Source: Oscillospiraceae bacterium
GTDB lineage: Bacteria > Bacillota > Clostridia > Oscillospirales > JAAYXM01
Direction of reading: 5' to 3'
NCBI GenBank assembly: GCA_017435965.1
Contig: JAFSEA010000011.1
Location: forward strand, 1-61,131
Length of the DNA stretch: 61,131 nucleotides
The notes beneath the pieces were generated by a model that ran no database searches, was not told where the DNA came from, and was given only the letters and a program-made list of their open reading frames with translations. A program made the position numbers and the translations under genes. Shown piece after piece: positions 43,098 through 51,020 of this stretch (positions within the stretch are counted from its first letter, which is position 1; every line of letters starts with the position of its first letter).

Positions 43098-44147
43098 TTA
43101 CCAACCTGTCAGCACCCAGTTTTCTTCTGCCGCAGGGTTTGTGGACTTTCTTATTATGAGTTTACCATCCATTGAGACGTGTTTACCCTCACAACGAGGT
43201 TTTCCGATCATCTCAAGTATCATTTGTCCTGCACGGTATCCCATCTCATATCGGGGCAGTTCAACGGTAGTAAGTGCAGGTTCAATAAGGGTGGTAACAT
43301 ATATGCCGTCAACTCCGATGATTGATATGTCTTCCGGAATCGAAAGACCTGCCTCTTTTATGGCTTTGATCGCACCTATCGCCATCTGATCATTTGCAGA
43401 GAAAATGGCTGTCCACTTTTTGCCCTTTGCAAGGGCTTCCTTTACTGCTTCGTAACCGCTTTCCGCAAAATAAGTTCCGTGCATAATATTTTCTTCCCAA
43501 GTTTTTAAGCCGTTCTTTGAGAATGCACGCTTGTATCCTTCAATGTTGTTCTCGTGCATTGGAATATGCTCCGGTCCAAGCATAAGACCGATATCTCTGT
43601 GTCCGAGAGAAATGAGATAATCAATGGCTTTCTCGGTAAAGTCTGTTTCATTGAGTGTTATGGTTCCCAATTCTTTATCTGTAAATGGAGCTTCAAGGGT
43701 TACAACTGGGACAAACTTGTCCGACACATTCCCTACAAGCGCCTTTTGATATTCGGGAATCTGTTCTGTCGGACAGCAGGAGTCGAGAATTATTCCGTCA
43801 ACCCAACTGGTTTTAAGAAGTCCGAGATATTCCTTTTCCTTATCAAAATCATAGTCGGTACTGAAGTAGAAAAGCCTGTATCCTTTTTCCTTTGTGGCAT
43901 CTTCAATTCCCTTCAAAACACCAGGAAAGAATACCATTCCGATATTAGGAAGAATAACTCCGATGTTGTTGGTTGTACGTCGCTTCATACTCGCCGCAAC
44001 TTCGTTTGCCTGATAACCAAGCTCTTCTATAGCTCTTTTTACCTTGATTGTGAGATCGTCTCCAACATACTTTGTTCCATTGATTACATTAGAGACTGTG
44101 GAAATGGAAACTCCGGCACGCTTTGCAACATCAATAATGTTTGCCAT
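43098..44147 (-). CDS. LacI family transcriptional regulator
   Basis: This 349-residue repressor has an N-terminal helix-turn-helix (IDVAKRAGVSISTVSNVING) and hinge helix (ANEVAASMKRRTTNNIGVILP), then a periplasmic-binding-protein-like effector domain. It is encoded inside the operon it probably controls, 13 bases downstream of the ASRT-like gene. Two identical palindromes AAAAACGTTTTT lie upstream of the first gene and have the CG-centred form typical of LacI-family operators. The effector is unknown but is likely a sugar or sugar derivative. Autoregulation through the operon promoter is inferred. Confidence 0.94.
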   Translation of the reverse strand: MANIIDVAKRAGVSISTVSNVINGTKYVGDDLTIKVKRAIEELGYQANEVAASMKRRTTNNIGVILPNIGMVFFPGVLKGIEDATKEKGYRLFYFSTDYDFDKEKEYLGLLKTSWVDGIILDSCCPTEQIPEYQKALVGNVSDKFVPVVTLEAPFTDKELGTITLNETDFTEKAIDYLISLGHRDIGLMLGPEHIPMHENNIEGYKRAFSKNGLKTWEENIMHGTYFAESGYEAVKEALAKGKKWTAIFSANDQMAIGAIKAIKEAGLSIPEDISIIGVDGIYVTTLIEPALTTVELPRYEMGYRAGQMILEMIGKPRCEGKHVSMDGKLIIRKSTNPAAEENWVLTGW

Positions 44148-44160
44148 AAAGTCACCTCAC

Positions 44161-44532
44161 TTATTCCCCGTAACCCAAGGTTACCATATATGCGAGATTA
44201 TCCTGATTTACGTCCATTCTGCCATATTGCACAACAATTTCAACATCACTTGTGATATGCATTGAATACTGACGCATAATATCAAGTCCTGCGTTTCCGA
44301 AAAGACTCATATCGTCTGTGTAAAATGTGCTGATTCGTTCCGCAGGTGCAAGAAACTTGATTCCCTTGACCGGAGGTGCATCCTCAAAGTAAATATCAAT
44401 ATTGCAATGTGCATCCTGCTCCGTGCGGTTGAGAATGAGCACACATTCGTGGCCACGGTAATTATCCGCATCACCTTTTTTTACCGGAGGACGGTAACCA
44501 TCAACAATGCTCCATTCTTTCTTTCCCATCAT
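44161..44532 (-). CDS. ASRT-like small-molecule-binding protein (sensory rhodopsin transducer family)
   Basis: This 123-residue all-beta protein resembles the Anabaena sensory rhodopsin transducer family. Typical pieces are WSIVDGYRPP at the start, a HECVLILNRTEQDA strand pair, DIYFEDAPPVKG, a FLAPAERISTFYTDD segment and VEIVVQYGRMDVNQ near the end. The family is predicted from comparative genomics to bind small molecules, probably carbohydrates, and often occurs with sugar metabolism genes. There is no rhodopsin here, so a sugar-linked role fits. It sits between the CapA-like gene and the LacI gene in the same operon, with AAAGGAG before the start. Confidence 0.8.
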   Translation of the reverse strand: MMGKKEWSIVDGYRPPVKKGDADNYRGHECVLILNRTEQDAHCNIDIYFEDAPPVKGIKFLAPAERISTFYTDDMSLFGNAGLDIMRQYSMHITSDVEIVVQYGRMDVNQDNLAYMVTLGYGE

Positions 44533-44547
44533 TCATTCTCCTTTCTT

Positions 44548-45696
44548 TTATCCGTGATACTTGCCTGAATCCGTTATCTTATGAAGTGCCGTCTGTATAA
44601 GCTCGCTGTGTGCTTCACATCGGAAAAGATTTTCCATTGCCGCAAGTATGCTGATATCATATTTTTTGTGGTGGTCTTTTTCCTTCAACCTCTCGCTGAA
44701 AAGCTCGTTTGAAAACCTTTCACCATCACTTGCTTCAAGCATAACAAAGTATTCATCCATCATTGAAAGAGCATATTTTTCATAGGACTCTTTTATAAAA
44801 CCGGGGCGTTTGATTTCTTCGCTTCTTTCAAAAAAGCCATCGATGATTTCCTTTTCTCCGAGACCTATTCCCTTATTTTCCTGACGAAGTGGGATATATT
44901 CAACTTCAAGTTTTTCTCCGAAGGTCGCCTTCACAAGCATTCCGGTCTTCCAGAATTCATTACTTAAGTGGTCAAAAATGAAGTTGCCCTGCCCATAGAC
45001 TATAACTCCTTCTTTGTAACGCTCCTCGCACCCTACACAATGGCTGTGCTGACCTACAACGAGGTCTGCGCCGCAGTCCACCATTTTTCTGCACGCCTTT
45101 TGCACTTTGGGTGACGGATAGCGATAATGCTCCTTACAGCCGTGATAGATTACAACAACAAAATCACATTCTGCCTTGAGTGCTCTTATATGATCCGGAC
45201 TGTCAAAAACATCAAATGGGTTTGCTCCGGGCGCATTCTCATCAGCTATTGTGAACTCGTGCTCTGCACAGTTATATATGCCTATCCGAATACCGTTTTT
45301 CTCAAATATGTAAGGTTTTTGTGCTTCCTTGAGATTCTTTCCTGCTCCGATATAGGAAAGTCCGTTTTCGGAAAGCACATCGAAGGTACTGAATAGTCCC
45401 TCTTTATCCTGGTCAAGAGTGTGGTTATTGGCAAGGCCTATAAGGTCAGGATTCATAGCCTTGATACCCTTGACCGTTGAAGTGGGTGCTATGAGATTCG
45501 GCCCGCACTTCACGATAGGTCTCTCCTCATCACAAAGAGGAACTTCGAGGTTGATAAACCGAAAATCCGCATTCTCCATCTTTTCCCACACAGCATCGCT
45601 GAGATAACTTTTTCTGTCTGCATTCGCAAACTCCGCAAAATTGCTTTGAGTGGGTACGGTATCACCACAGATAATCATAGTGATTTCATTTGCCAT
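44548..45696 (-). CDS. CapA family metallophosphoesterase-like protein
   Basis: This 382-residue protein belongs to the CapA/PGA_cap family, a calcineurin-like fold named for poly-gamma-glutamate capsule export. The metal motifs are visible: CGDTVPTQ near the N-terminus, INLEVPL, GLANNHTLD, IYHGCKEH and GQHSHCVG. No signal peptide or membrane anchor is seen, unlike true CapA, and no capB or capC is nearby. It is the first gene of the LacI-controlled operon, about 110 bases from the promoter. In such sugar operons CapA-like proteins may act as phosphatases or hydrolases on soluble substrates; this is inference. AAGGAGG precedes the ATG. Confidence 0.86.
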   Translation of the reverse strand: MANEITMIICGDTVPTQSNFAEFANADRKSYLSDAVWEKMENADFRFINLEVPLCDEERPIVKCGPNLIAPTSTVKGIKAMNPDLIGLANNHTLDQDKEGLFSTFDVLSENGLSYIGAGKNLKEAQKPYIFEKNGIRIGIYNCAEHEFTIADENAPGANPFDVFDSPDHIRALKAECDFVVVIYHGCKEHYRYPSPKVQKACRKMVDCGADLVVGQHSHCVGCEERYKEGVIVYGQGNFIFDHLSNEFWKTGMLVKATFGEKLEVEYIPLRQENKGIGLGEKEIIDGFFERSEEIKRPGFIKESYEKYALSMMDEYFVMLEASDGERFSNELFSERLKEKDHHKKYDISILAAMENLFRCEAHSELIQTALHKITDSGKYHG

Positions 45697-45720
45697 ATAA
45701 AAGCCTCCTTTTTCGAGAGA

Positions 45721-45732
45721 AAAAACGTTTTT
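45721..45732. promoter_or_regulatory. LacI-type operator O2
   Basis: The perfect 12-bp palindrome AAAAACGTTTTT, within the flanking GAAAAAACGTTTTTCT, lies 25 bases upstream of the CapA-like start codon. It is identical to the palindrome at 45796-45807 and has the CG centre typical of LacI-family operators. Confidence 0.65.
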
Positions 45733-45752
45733 CTACCGTTAAAAAATACAAT

Positions 45753-45795
45753 CCGCAGTAAACTCACCTTCAAAAAAGTAAGTTTCAACCTGCGG
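45753..45795 (-). promoter_or_regulatory. Structured leader (possible attenuator) of the LacI operon
   Basis: On the minus strand CCGCAG (at 45790-45795) pairs with CTGCGG (45753-45758), and an inner 8-bp stem pairs AAACTTAC with GTGAGTTT. The hairpin lies in the transcript leader between the two operators. A run of six T begins about six bases after the stem (45741-45746), so it could act as a transcription attenuator. I could not match it to a known riboswitch class. Confidence 0.45.
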
Positions 45796-45807
45796 AAAAA
45801 CGTTTTT
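45796..45807. promoter_or_regulatory. LacI-type operator O1 at the transcription start
   Basis: A second perfect AAAAACGTTTTT palindrome lies immediately downstream of the -10 of the operon promoter, where repressor binding would block initiation. Its centre is 75 bp from that of the second operator, about seven helical turns, which suits looping by a tetramer or two dimers. Confidence 0.7.
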
Positions 45808-45815
45808 ACAATTTC

Positions 45816-45844
45816 AGTATAACAAATCTTTTCTCCTTTGTCAA
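45816..45844 (-). promoter_or_regulatory. Promoter of the LacI-controlled operon
   Basis: On the minus strand a perfect -35 TTGACA (45839-45844) and -10 TATACT (45816-45821) are spaced by 17 bases. This strong promoter would be constitutive unless repressed, consistent with the adjacent operators. Confidence 0.82.
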
Positions 45845-45857
45845 CAAAAATTTATTT

Positions 45858-45888
45858 TAAAAAAAGAGGAACGACCGATTGTCGTTCC
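45858..45888 (-). terminator. Terminator of the GH20 operon
   Basis: An 8-bp stem (45868-45875 with 45881-45888) with a 5-base loop is followed on the minus strand by a T-rich run. It directly follows the DUF4886 gene and separates it from the LacI operon promoter. Confidence 0.8.
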
Positions 45889-45894
45889 CTACTT

Positions 45895-46611
45895 TTATCT
45901 TGCAATTTCATTCACGCATTTTTTTATGATTGCTACATTATCAGGTGAAATATCCTCATCAAAATCTGCAAAGGAATTATCGGAAACATTCTTCCCCGTA
46001 AGGCAGGCATACCAGAGAAGAGAAAGAGCATAGCGACCTATTCCCCAGCTTGCGTGGGCAGTATCACGGTGAATCGGAAGACCACACTTTGCAAGCATTT
46101 CAAAAAGCGTTCCTGACGGAATCACGGAGTATGCCGCTGTTGCCGATGCGGCAAAGTCATATGCCTTATGCAAAGCATCATACATATCGCATCTTTTATC
46201 ATATCCGAGATTTTTAAGCTTCTCACAGCCATCTTCATAGCTCCATGTTTCGTGGATTATGAGCTTTGCTTTCGGCGAGCACATACGGACATATGAAGAA
46301 AGGTCTTCAAGATAAGGCTGATATGTATCATAATTGATGCTCAAAGCACTTGCCTGTTGAAGAGTGATGTAGTCCCAGTCCCTTGAAAGAAGTGCCTCAT
46401 CGAGGTTTACATGAAAACCCGTTGACTGTCCGTTGAAATCGAGAGCATATGCTTTTTCCTTTGAAAGCATATTCCTGTAATGGCGCGAAAGCGGACATCC
46501 TCCGATATAAAGATTTACTACTGTTATATCGTCACCGCCGCATTTTGCAATGCTGTGCAGATATCGGGTTGCATCCTGAGAAAAGCTATTACCTATAGCA
46601 AGAACTTTCAT
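45895..46611 (-). CDS. DUF4886/SGNH hydrolase-like protein
   Basis: This 238-residue protein looks like an SGNH-fold hydrolase of the DUF4886 type. The nucleophile block GNSFSQDA is at residues 7-14, a LQQASALS segment lies in the middle, and the final Asp-His pair is in RDTAHASWGIGRY. DUF4886 members are common in glycan-degrading gut anaerobes and may remove acyl groups from carbohydrates. There is no signal peptide, so it would act in the cytoplasm. It is the last gene of a three-gene operon with a GH20 hexosaminidase and an acyltransferase-like protein, 12 bases after the latter. Confidence 0.8.
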   Translation of the reverse strand: MKVLAIGNSFSQDATRYLHSIAKCGGDDITVVNLYIGGCPLSRHYRNMLSKEKAYALDFNGQSTGFHVNLDEALLSRDWDYITLQQASALSINYDTYQPYLEDLSSYVRMCSPKAKLIIHETWSYEDGCEKLKNLGYDKRCDMYDALHKAYDFAASATAAYSVIPSGTLFEMLAKCGLPIHRDTAHASWGIGRYALSLLWYACLTGKNVSDNSFADFDEDISPDNVAIIKKCVNEIAR

Positions 46612-46623
46612 TTCTGTTTCTCC

Positions 46624-47382
46624 TTATATTTCCTTATTTTTCGGAATTTCTCCGAGTACCTCATAAAGTTTTCCGCCACTTGTAACATATTCTTTGATTT
46701 CTTTTGCCATACGTGATTTCGGTTCAAAACCTTCAAGGTTTTCCGGTCTTGCGTCATGGCGGAAAACATATTTGAGTGCAGAATACGACTCTTCACGGCT
46801 TTTTATGTCAAACATTCTCATAAACTTTGCTATGTTTGAATCTTTGCCGACAAAGTTCAGAATGGTATCATCCAGAAGCCAAGAGTGACAGGTATATTTA
46901 CTATACACAAACTCCGGAAAATACTTTGCAAAAAAAGTTTTTGAACGTTCTATGGAATCCCGGCAAAGCTCCGGTGTCATACTTTCTCCTTCCGGAATAT
47001 GGATTTCAAGCTCACCCTCTGCCATACAGAACTGAAGTCTTCCGAGACGGAAAAGCCTTAATCCGAGATGACGACTTATCCACTTTGTTTCCTCCAACCC
47101 CAGAGTTCCATATATAGATTTAAACATCTTCGCCCAAATAAGAATATCGCTTAAAGTGTCGAGCAAAACTTTCTCGGAAATCCCCAGTTCTTTATACTGT
47201 TTTTCAACGTTCTCGCAAAAATAGAGGAACATGGGAAGATTACGGGCAAGACTTTCCTTGTCGTCATATTCTTCGAATGTGCAAGGAGAAAGCTTTTCCT
47301 TTTCAAGAAGATTTTCAAACTCATCATCCCATTCCGTGGGAAATCCGAGTTTTTTATACCATTTTCTGATAATCTGCTTCAT
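46624..47382 (-). CDS. Acyltransferase domain protein (NAT_N/GNAT_C-like)
   Basis: This 252-residue protein resembles a clostridial acyltransferase group with an N-terminal helical domain and a GNAT-like C-terminal domain. The recognisable part is LFRLGRLQFCM, then IHIPEGESMTPELC, FAKYFPEFVYS, CHSWLLDDTIL and DSNIAKFMRMF. The enzyme activity has not been established to my knowledge, so acyl transfer is a fold-based guess. It lies 17 bases after the GH20 gene and 12 bases before the SGNH-type gene, which suggests that amino sugars or acylated sugars are handled by this unit. Confidence 0.7.
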   Translation of the reverse strand: MKQIIRKWYKKLGFPTEWDDEFENLLEKEKLSPCTFEEYDDKESLARNLPMFLYFCENVEKQYKELGISEKVLLDTLSDILIWAKMFKSIYGTLGLEETKWISRHLGLRLFRLGRLQFCMAEGELEIHIPEGESMTPELCRDSIERSKTFFAKYFPEFVYSKYTCHSWLLDDTILNFVGKDSNIAKFMRMFDIKSREESYSALKYVFRHDARPENLEGFEPKSRMAKEIKEYVTSGGKLYEVLGEIPKNKEI

Positions 47383-47399
47383 CTTCCGTTCTCCTGCAC

Positions 47400-49586
47400 T
47401 TATCTCAATGACATAAATGCATCACTTGCGAGGTTTCGAAGATCACAGACATCTACCTTCATATCCGATGCACTATTTGCATAAGCCTCAATGTCTGCAA
47501 AGAGCTGCATGAAGATGCTCTGGTTGCGGAGATGGCTCGGCATAAGGAATGCTTCCTTAACGCTCTCTATCTTGAGCATAAGAGAAAGACGGGCGTTCTT
47601 TCTTTCCGAAGCAAGTGCTGCAACTGTTTTTGCATCCTTTGCCTCTGCCGCATCGTGGATTTTGAGAAGTGCCTTATAATCTTCCGCAAGTGCAAGGTAG
47701 TTTGCACACTCACAAGCAAAACGCTTTGAAAGCTCCACATTGCAACGCGGGTCTTTTGAAAGCTCATCAAATATCGAGAGAGCCTTCACGGATTTTTCTG
47801 AAATCTCTGCAAGGCGTTTTTCATAGAAAGCACGCTTTGAAAGAATATTTGTCATACTCTCACCCGGGAAGTTTCTCGGATAATCCTTATCGGGTCTTAC
47901 ATAGCTGAAGAAGTAATAGGAAAGTTCAAGGTGAATAATTGTGCCGTTACCTACGGTTTCTTCCTCGCCTGTACGCTCAAATTCGCTGTTTCCGGGTCTT
48001 CTCTCGGTTATTTCATCCATAAGCTCGAGACCAAGCTTTGCCTCATCATATCTTGCACCAAACTCACGCATTGCATATCTGTTACGGAATTCGGTAACAT
48101 CACCCGTTCCCACAAAGTTCCAGCTATAGTCAGCCATACTCATATGGTTCTTATCACAGCTCTTATCCCACGCAGAATAGGACTGGAGGCCTTCAACATG
48201 ACCTTCACGGTGTGCCATTTCGGAGAGAATATATACGTTGGGAACAGAGTCAAAGGTGGAGTTCCAGTGATAGTATGAGTTCCAGGGTTTAATTGTTGAA
48301 CGGATTCCAAGCTCGGGATACATTGTTTTGAACATAAGTCCGTCTTCATAGTTTGTATATGTCCACCAGTCGGCAACTGTTACATCAAGAACATCATTTT
48401 CTTCAAGAATCTTCTTGAATTTTACCGGGTCAACAACTCTTGTCATCATATCGGAATACATATATACATTCTTCATTCCGCGGCTCTTGAGATGCTTTAT
48501 AAGTCTGATTGCATGGTTGAGGAACTTTTCCTCATTGCTCATCTTCTTACATTCATCGCACTCACACCAGGGTGAGAATACCTTGAACACATCATTTACA
48601 TCTGTAGCTCTCTCTTCCCATACTTCGTCAAGTCCGACATGGAAGGATTCAATTCCGTTAGGTTTGAGATAGTCATCAATAATCTGATCGAAAATATCAA
48701 AGAGGATATCATAGGTCTTCTTTGTTGAAATGCAGAAGCCGTGACCTGTCTGCTTTCCGTCTATAACTGCACTCACTTCGGGGTAAAGTCTCGGAACGAT
48801 AGTATTATGGCCATAGCTGTTCCAGAGCGGTACAATCTCAACGCCGCAGGACTTACCATAAGCTACAAGCTCACCAAAGAAATCCTTTTCAGCCATAGGA
48901 GTGGGAACAGTTTCATCAACCCAGCGGTTTTCCTTGGGTGAGAAATAGCGCTTTACAACATTTGCTTTGATATCCGGATACTTCTTTACGGGAATATATA
49001 CATATTCACTTATAATTCCATCATACTGAACATTCCAGCAACCATAAAGAGCAACAACAAGCTGATTCATCTTCATTGCCGCCATATCGTCAACAAGTGC
49101 TTTCCAATCCTCAAGCTCCATAAGATTGCTTCCGTAGCGACACTCCATAAAATGACCGCGAGTGCGGAGATCCGGCCAGTCAAGAACTGACATTTCGGAG
49201 ACGAAAATAACATTGTTTTCAAGCTTTACACACTGCATAAATGTATTGACTGCATAATAAAGGCCTGCTTCGCCAAAGCCTGTGAGGGTGATTTTATCGT
49301 CCTTTACAGAAATTGCATAGCCCTGATCGACGTTCTTTTTCACCTCTGCCGGAACATCGGACGTAATTTTAAGCTCAACGGCTATGCTTCCGTTCTTTTC
49401 TCCGATATCGCAGGTCTTTCCGGAAAGAAAGTCATCTAAAATTGCATAAGCTTTCTTTGAAAGCTCTCCGTTTAAATTTTCTGCGGATATATTATAATCT
49501 GCCTTACCGAGAGTACCGAGTTTTACAATGCCTTCGCCCCAGGAAGCAACCTGCGGTACGGGTTTTATTTCAACTGTGTTTTTCAT
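47400..49586 (-). CDS. Glycoside hydrolase family 20 beta-N-acetylhexosaminidase-like enzyme
   Basis: This 728-residue enzyme has an N-terminal GH20b-type domain (about 1-135) and a GH20 TIM barrel. The catalytic pair Asp320-Glu321 is in HVGLDEVWE, and the preceding barrel motifs DWPDLRTRGHFMECRYG and LWNSYGHNT are recognisable. GH20 enzymes remove terminal GlcNAc or GalNAc by substrate-assisted catalysis. No signal peptide is present, so it should act on imported oligosaccharides. The open frame extends 25 codons upstream, but GGAGG lies just before the ATG at 49586, which I take as the start. A C-terminal helical region of about 200 residues follows the barrel. Confidence 0.87.
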   Translation of the reverse strand: MKNTVEIKPVPQVASWGEGIVKLGTLGKADYNISAENLNGELSKKAYAILDDFLSGKTCDIGEKNGSIAVELKITSDVPAEVKKNVDQGYAISVKDDKITLTGFGEAGLYYAVNTFMQCVKLENNVIFVSEMSVLDWPDLRTRGHFMECRYGSNLMELEDWKALVDDMAAMKMNQLVVALYGCWNVQYDGIISEYVYIPVKKYPDIKANVVKRYFSPKENRWVDETVPTPMAEKDFFGELVAYGKSCGVEIVPLWNSYGHNTIVPRLYPEVSAVIDGKQTGHGFCISTKKTYDILFDIFDQIIDDYLKPNGIESFHVGLDEVWEERATDVNDVFKVFSPWCECDECKKMSNEEKFLNHAIRLIKHLKSRGMKNVYMYSDMMTRVVDPVKFKKILEENDVLDVTVADWWTYTNYEDGLMFKTMYPELGIRSTIKPWNSYYHWNSTFDSVPNVYILSEMAHREGHVEGLQSYSAWDKSCDKNHMSMADYSWNFVGTGDVTEFRNRYAMREFGARYDEAKLGLELMDEITERRPGNSEFERTGEEETVGNGTIIHLELSYYFFSYVRPDKDYPRNFPGESMTNILSKRAFYEKRLAEISEKSVKALSIFDELSKDPRCNVELSKRFACECANYLALAEDYKALLKIHDAAEAKDAKTVAALASERKNARLSLMLKIESVKEAFLMPSHLRNQSIFMQLFADIEAYANSASDMKVDVCDLRNLASDAFMSLR

Positions 49587-49616
49587 ATGTAGTAACCTCC
49601 AATTTATTATATTAAA

Positions 49617-49645
49617 AGTATATGGTAAAACGAGGAAATAGTCAA
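49617..49645 (-). promoter_or_regulatory. Promoter of the GH20 operon
   Basis: On the minus strand -35 TTGACT (49640-49645) and -10 TATACT (49617-49622) are spaced by 17 bases, about 30 bases upstream of the GH20 start codon. Confidence 0.75.
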
Positions 49646-49669
49646 GGTGAAAATCCTGCAAAAAATAAT

Positions 49670-49701
49670 ATGCCGTGTTGTTTTTATTAACAACACGGCA
49701 T
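49670..49701. terminator. Strong terminator after the CLC gene
   Basis: A perfect 13-bp stem (49670-49682 with 49689-49701) has a 6-base loop and T-rich flanks on both strands. On the minus strand it ends the CLC transcript just before the GH20 promoter. Confidence 0.85.
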
Positions 49702-49709
49702 CTGTTTTT

Positions 49710-50960
49710 TCAGTTTACGTTTGTATCAACAAATTTTGCTTCAATCTTTGAATACATTATCTTCTGGCTTTTATAAAGTCCGGTATATCCCGACATCATA
49801 TAGCTTATTCCGCAGGCTATCATAAATGCAGGAAGTGCTGCTCCCCCGAAAACTTCAAAAGAAAGCATAAGAGATGCAATGGGACAATTTACAACACCGC
49901 AAAAGAGAGCCACAAATCCGATTGCCGCACCGAATCCCGGGTCAATTCCGAGAAGCGGAGCAACAACGCAGCCGAAGGTTGCTCCTATAAAGAAGGTGGG
50001 GACAATTTCGCCGCCCTTAAAACCTGCTGCTACTGTTATGGCAGTGAATATAATCTTCAGGGCAAAATCCCAATAGTCTGCACTTCCCTGCATTGCTCCT
50101 TCTATAACATGTATACCTGCACCGTTATAATCATAGGTTCCGCAAAGGAGAGTGAGACCAACTATAAGAAGTCCGCCAACAAATATTCTGAGATAGCTGT
50201 TTTTTAAAAACTTCTTTGAAAGCTCTTCGCCTTTTTTCATAGTGAGACAGAATATCACACAGACTATTGCACAAAGAATTGCGAGTATTCCAACTCGGAC
50301 GGCATTCTCGATACTGAAGCCGGGAACATTTACAACATTGAATGATACGGGAGAAATACCGAAAGCAAGAGAGATGCCATAAGCGACAAGAGATGAAACT
50401 GTGCAGGGCAGAAAACCTGCATAATACATAACTCCGACACTTGTTACTTCAAGTGCAAAAAGTACCGCCGTCATAGGAGTTCCGAACATTGCAGTAAAAA
50501 CCGCGCTCATTCCTGTCATAATTATGATATGCATATCATTTTTATTAAGCCTTATAATTTTCCCGAGATTATAACCAATACATCCTCCGACCTGAAGTGC
50601 CGCTCCCTCTCTGCCTGCAGATCCGCCAAAAAGATGGGTTATAACCGTTCCCACAAAAATGAAGGGTGCCATATACCAGGGGATGTCCTTTTCGCTTCTT
50701 ACAGATTCAATAACACGGTTTGTATCAATTTTTGTCCTCGAAAGGCCATAAAGTGCTGCAATAAGAAGTCCGCCTGCCGGGAGAAGATAGATAAGCCAGC
50801 TGTTTTCTGTGCGAAGACCTGTGACATACTCAACGGATTCGTGAAAAAGGCTTCCGAGCACTCCCCCGATTCCACCTACAACTACGGCAATTATTGTCCA
50901 CTTAATAAATGCTTTGACATACAAAAAGCTGTTCGATGCCAATGTTCTTATCAGATTCAT
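49710..50960 (-). CDS. CLC family chloride channel/proton antiporter-like protein
   Basis: This 416-residue membrane protein has about ten hydrophobic segments and the CLC signatures GGSAGREGAALQVGG (containing the gating Glu), MFGTPMTAVLFALEV and GGEIVPTFFIGATFG. The usual GSGIP anion-filter motif is not visible at the expected place, so the transported anion (chloride, fluoride or other) cannot be stated. A GTG at 50969 lies within the AGGTGA ribosome site, so I use the ATG at 50960. It follows a cation:proton antiporter gene after a hairpin. The pair could work together in pH and ion balance. Confidence 0.87.
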   Translation of the reverse strand: MNLIRTLASNSFLYVKAFIKWTIIAVVVGGIGGVLGSLFHESVEYVTGLRTENSWLIYLLPAGGLLIAALYGLSRTKIDTNRVIESVRSEKDIPWYMAPFIFVGTVITHLFGGSAGREGAALQVGGCIGYNLGKIIRLNKNDMHIIIMTGMSAVFTAMFGTPMTAVLFALEVTSVGVMYYAGFLPCTVSSLVAYGISLAFGISPVSFNVVNVPGFSIENAVRVGILAILCAIVCVIFCLTMKKGEELSKKFLKNSYLRIFVGGLLIVGLTLLCGTYDYNGAGIHVIEGAMQGSADYWDFALKIIFTAITVAAGFKGGEIVPTFFIGATFGCVVAPLLGIDPGFGAAIGFVALFCGVVNCPIASLMLSFEVFGGAALPAFMIACGISYMMSGYTGLYKSQKIMYSKIEAKFVDTNVN

Positions 50961-50978
50961 AAAAATCACCTATCGTAT

Positions 50979-51014
50979 AAAAATCCAAATGCCGCATCTG
51001 ACATTTGGATTTTT
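50979..51014 (-). terminator. Hairpin between antiporter and CLC genes (terminator or attenuator)
   Basis: A perfect 13-bp stem (50979-50991 with 51002-51014) has a 10-base loop. On the minus strand its last five bases are T. It lies in the 60-base gap between two co-directional genes, where no separate promoter is obvious, so it may only reduce CLC expression. Confidence 0.6.
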
Positions 51015-51020
51015 GATATA

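Noticed and set aside
44548..45696. CapA-like gene as part of a poly-gamma-glutamate capsule locus
   Set aside because: There are no capB, capC or capE genes, no membrane anchor, and the gene leads a sugar-type operon.
50961..51020. Fluoride riboswitch upstream of the CLC gene
   Set aside because: Only a simple hairpin fits in the 60-base gap. I could not find the pseudoknot-type motif expected of that riboswitch.
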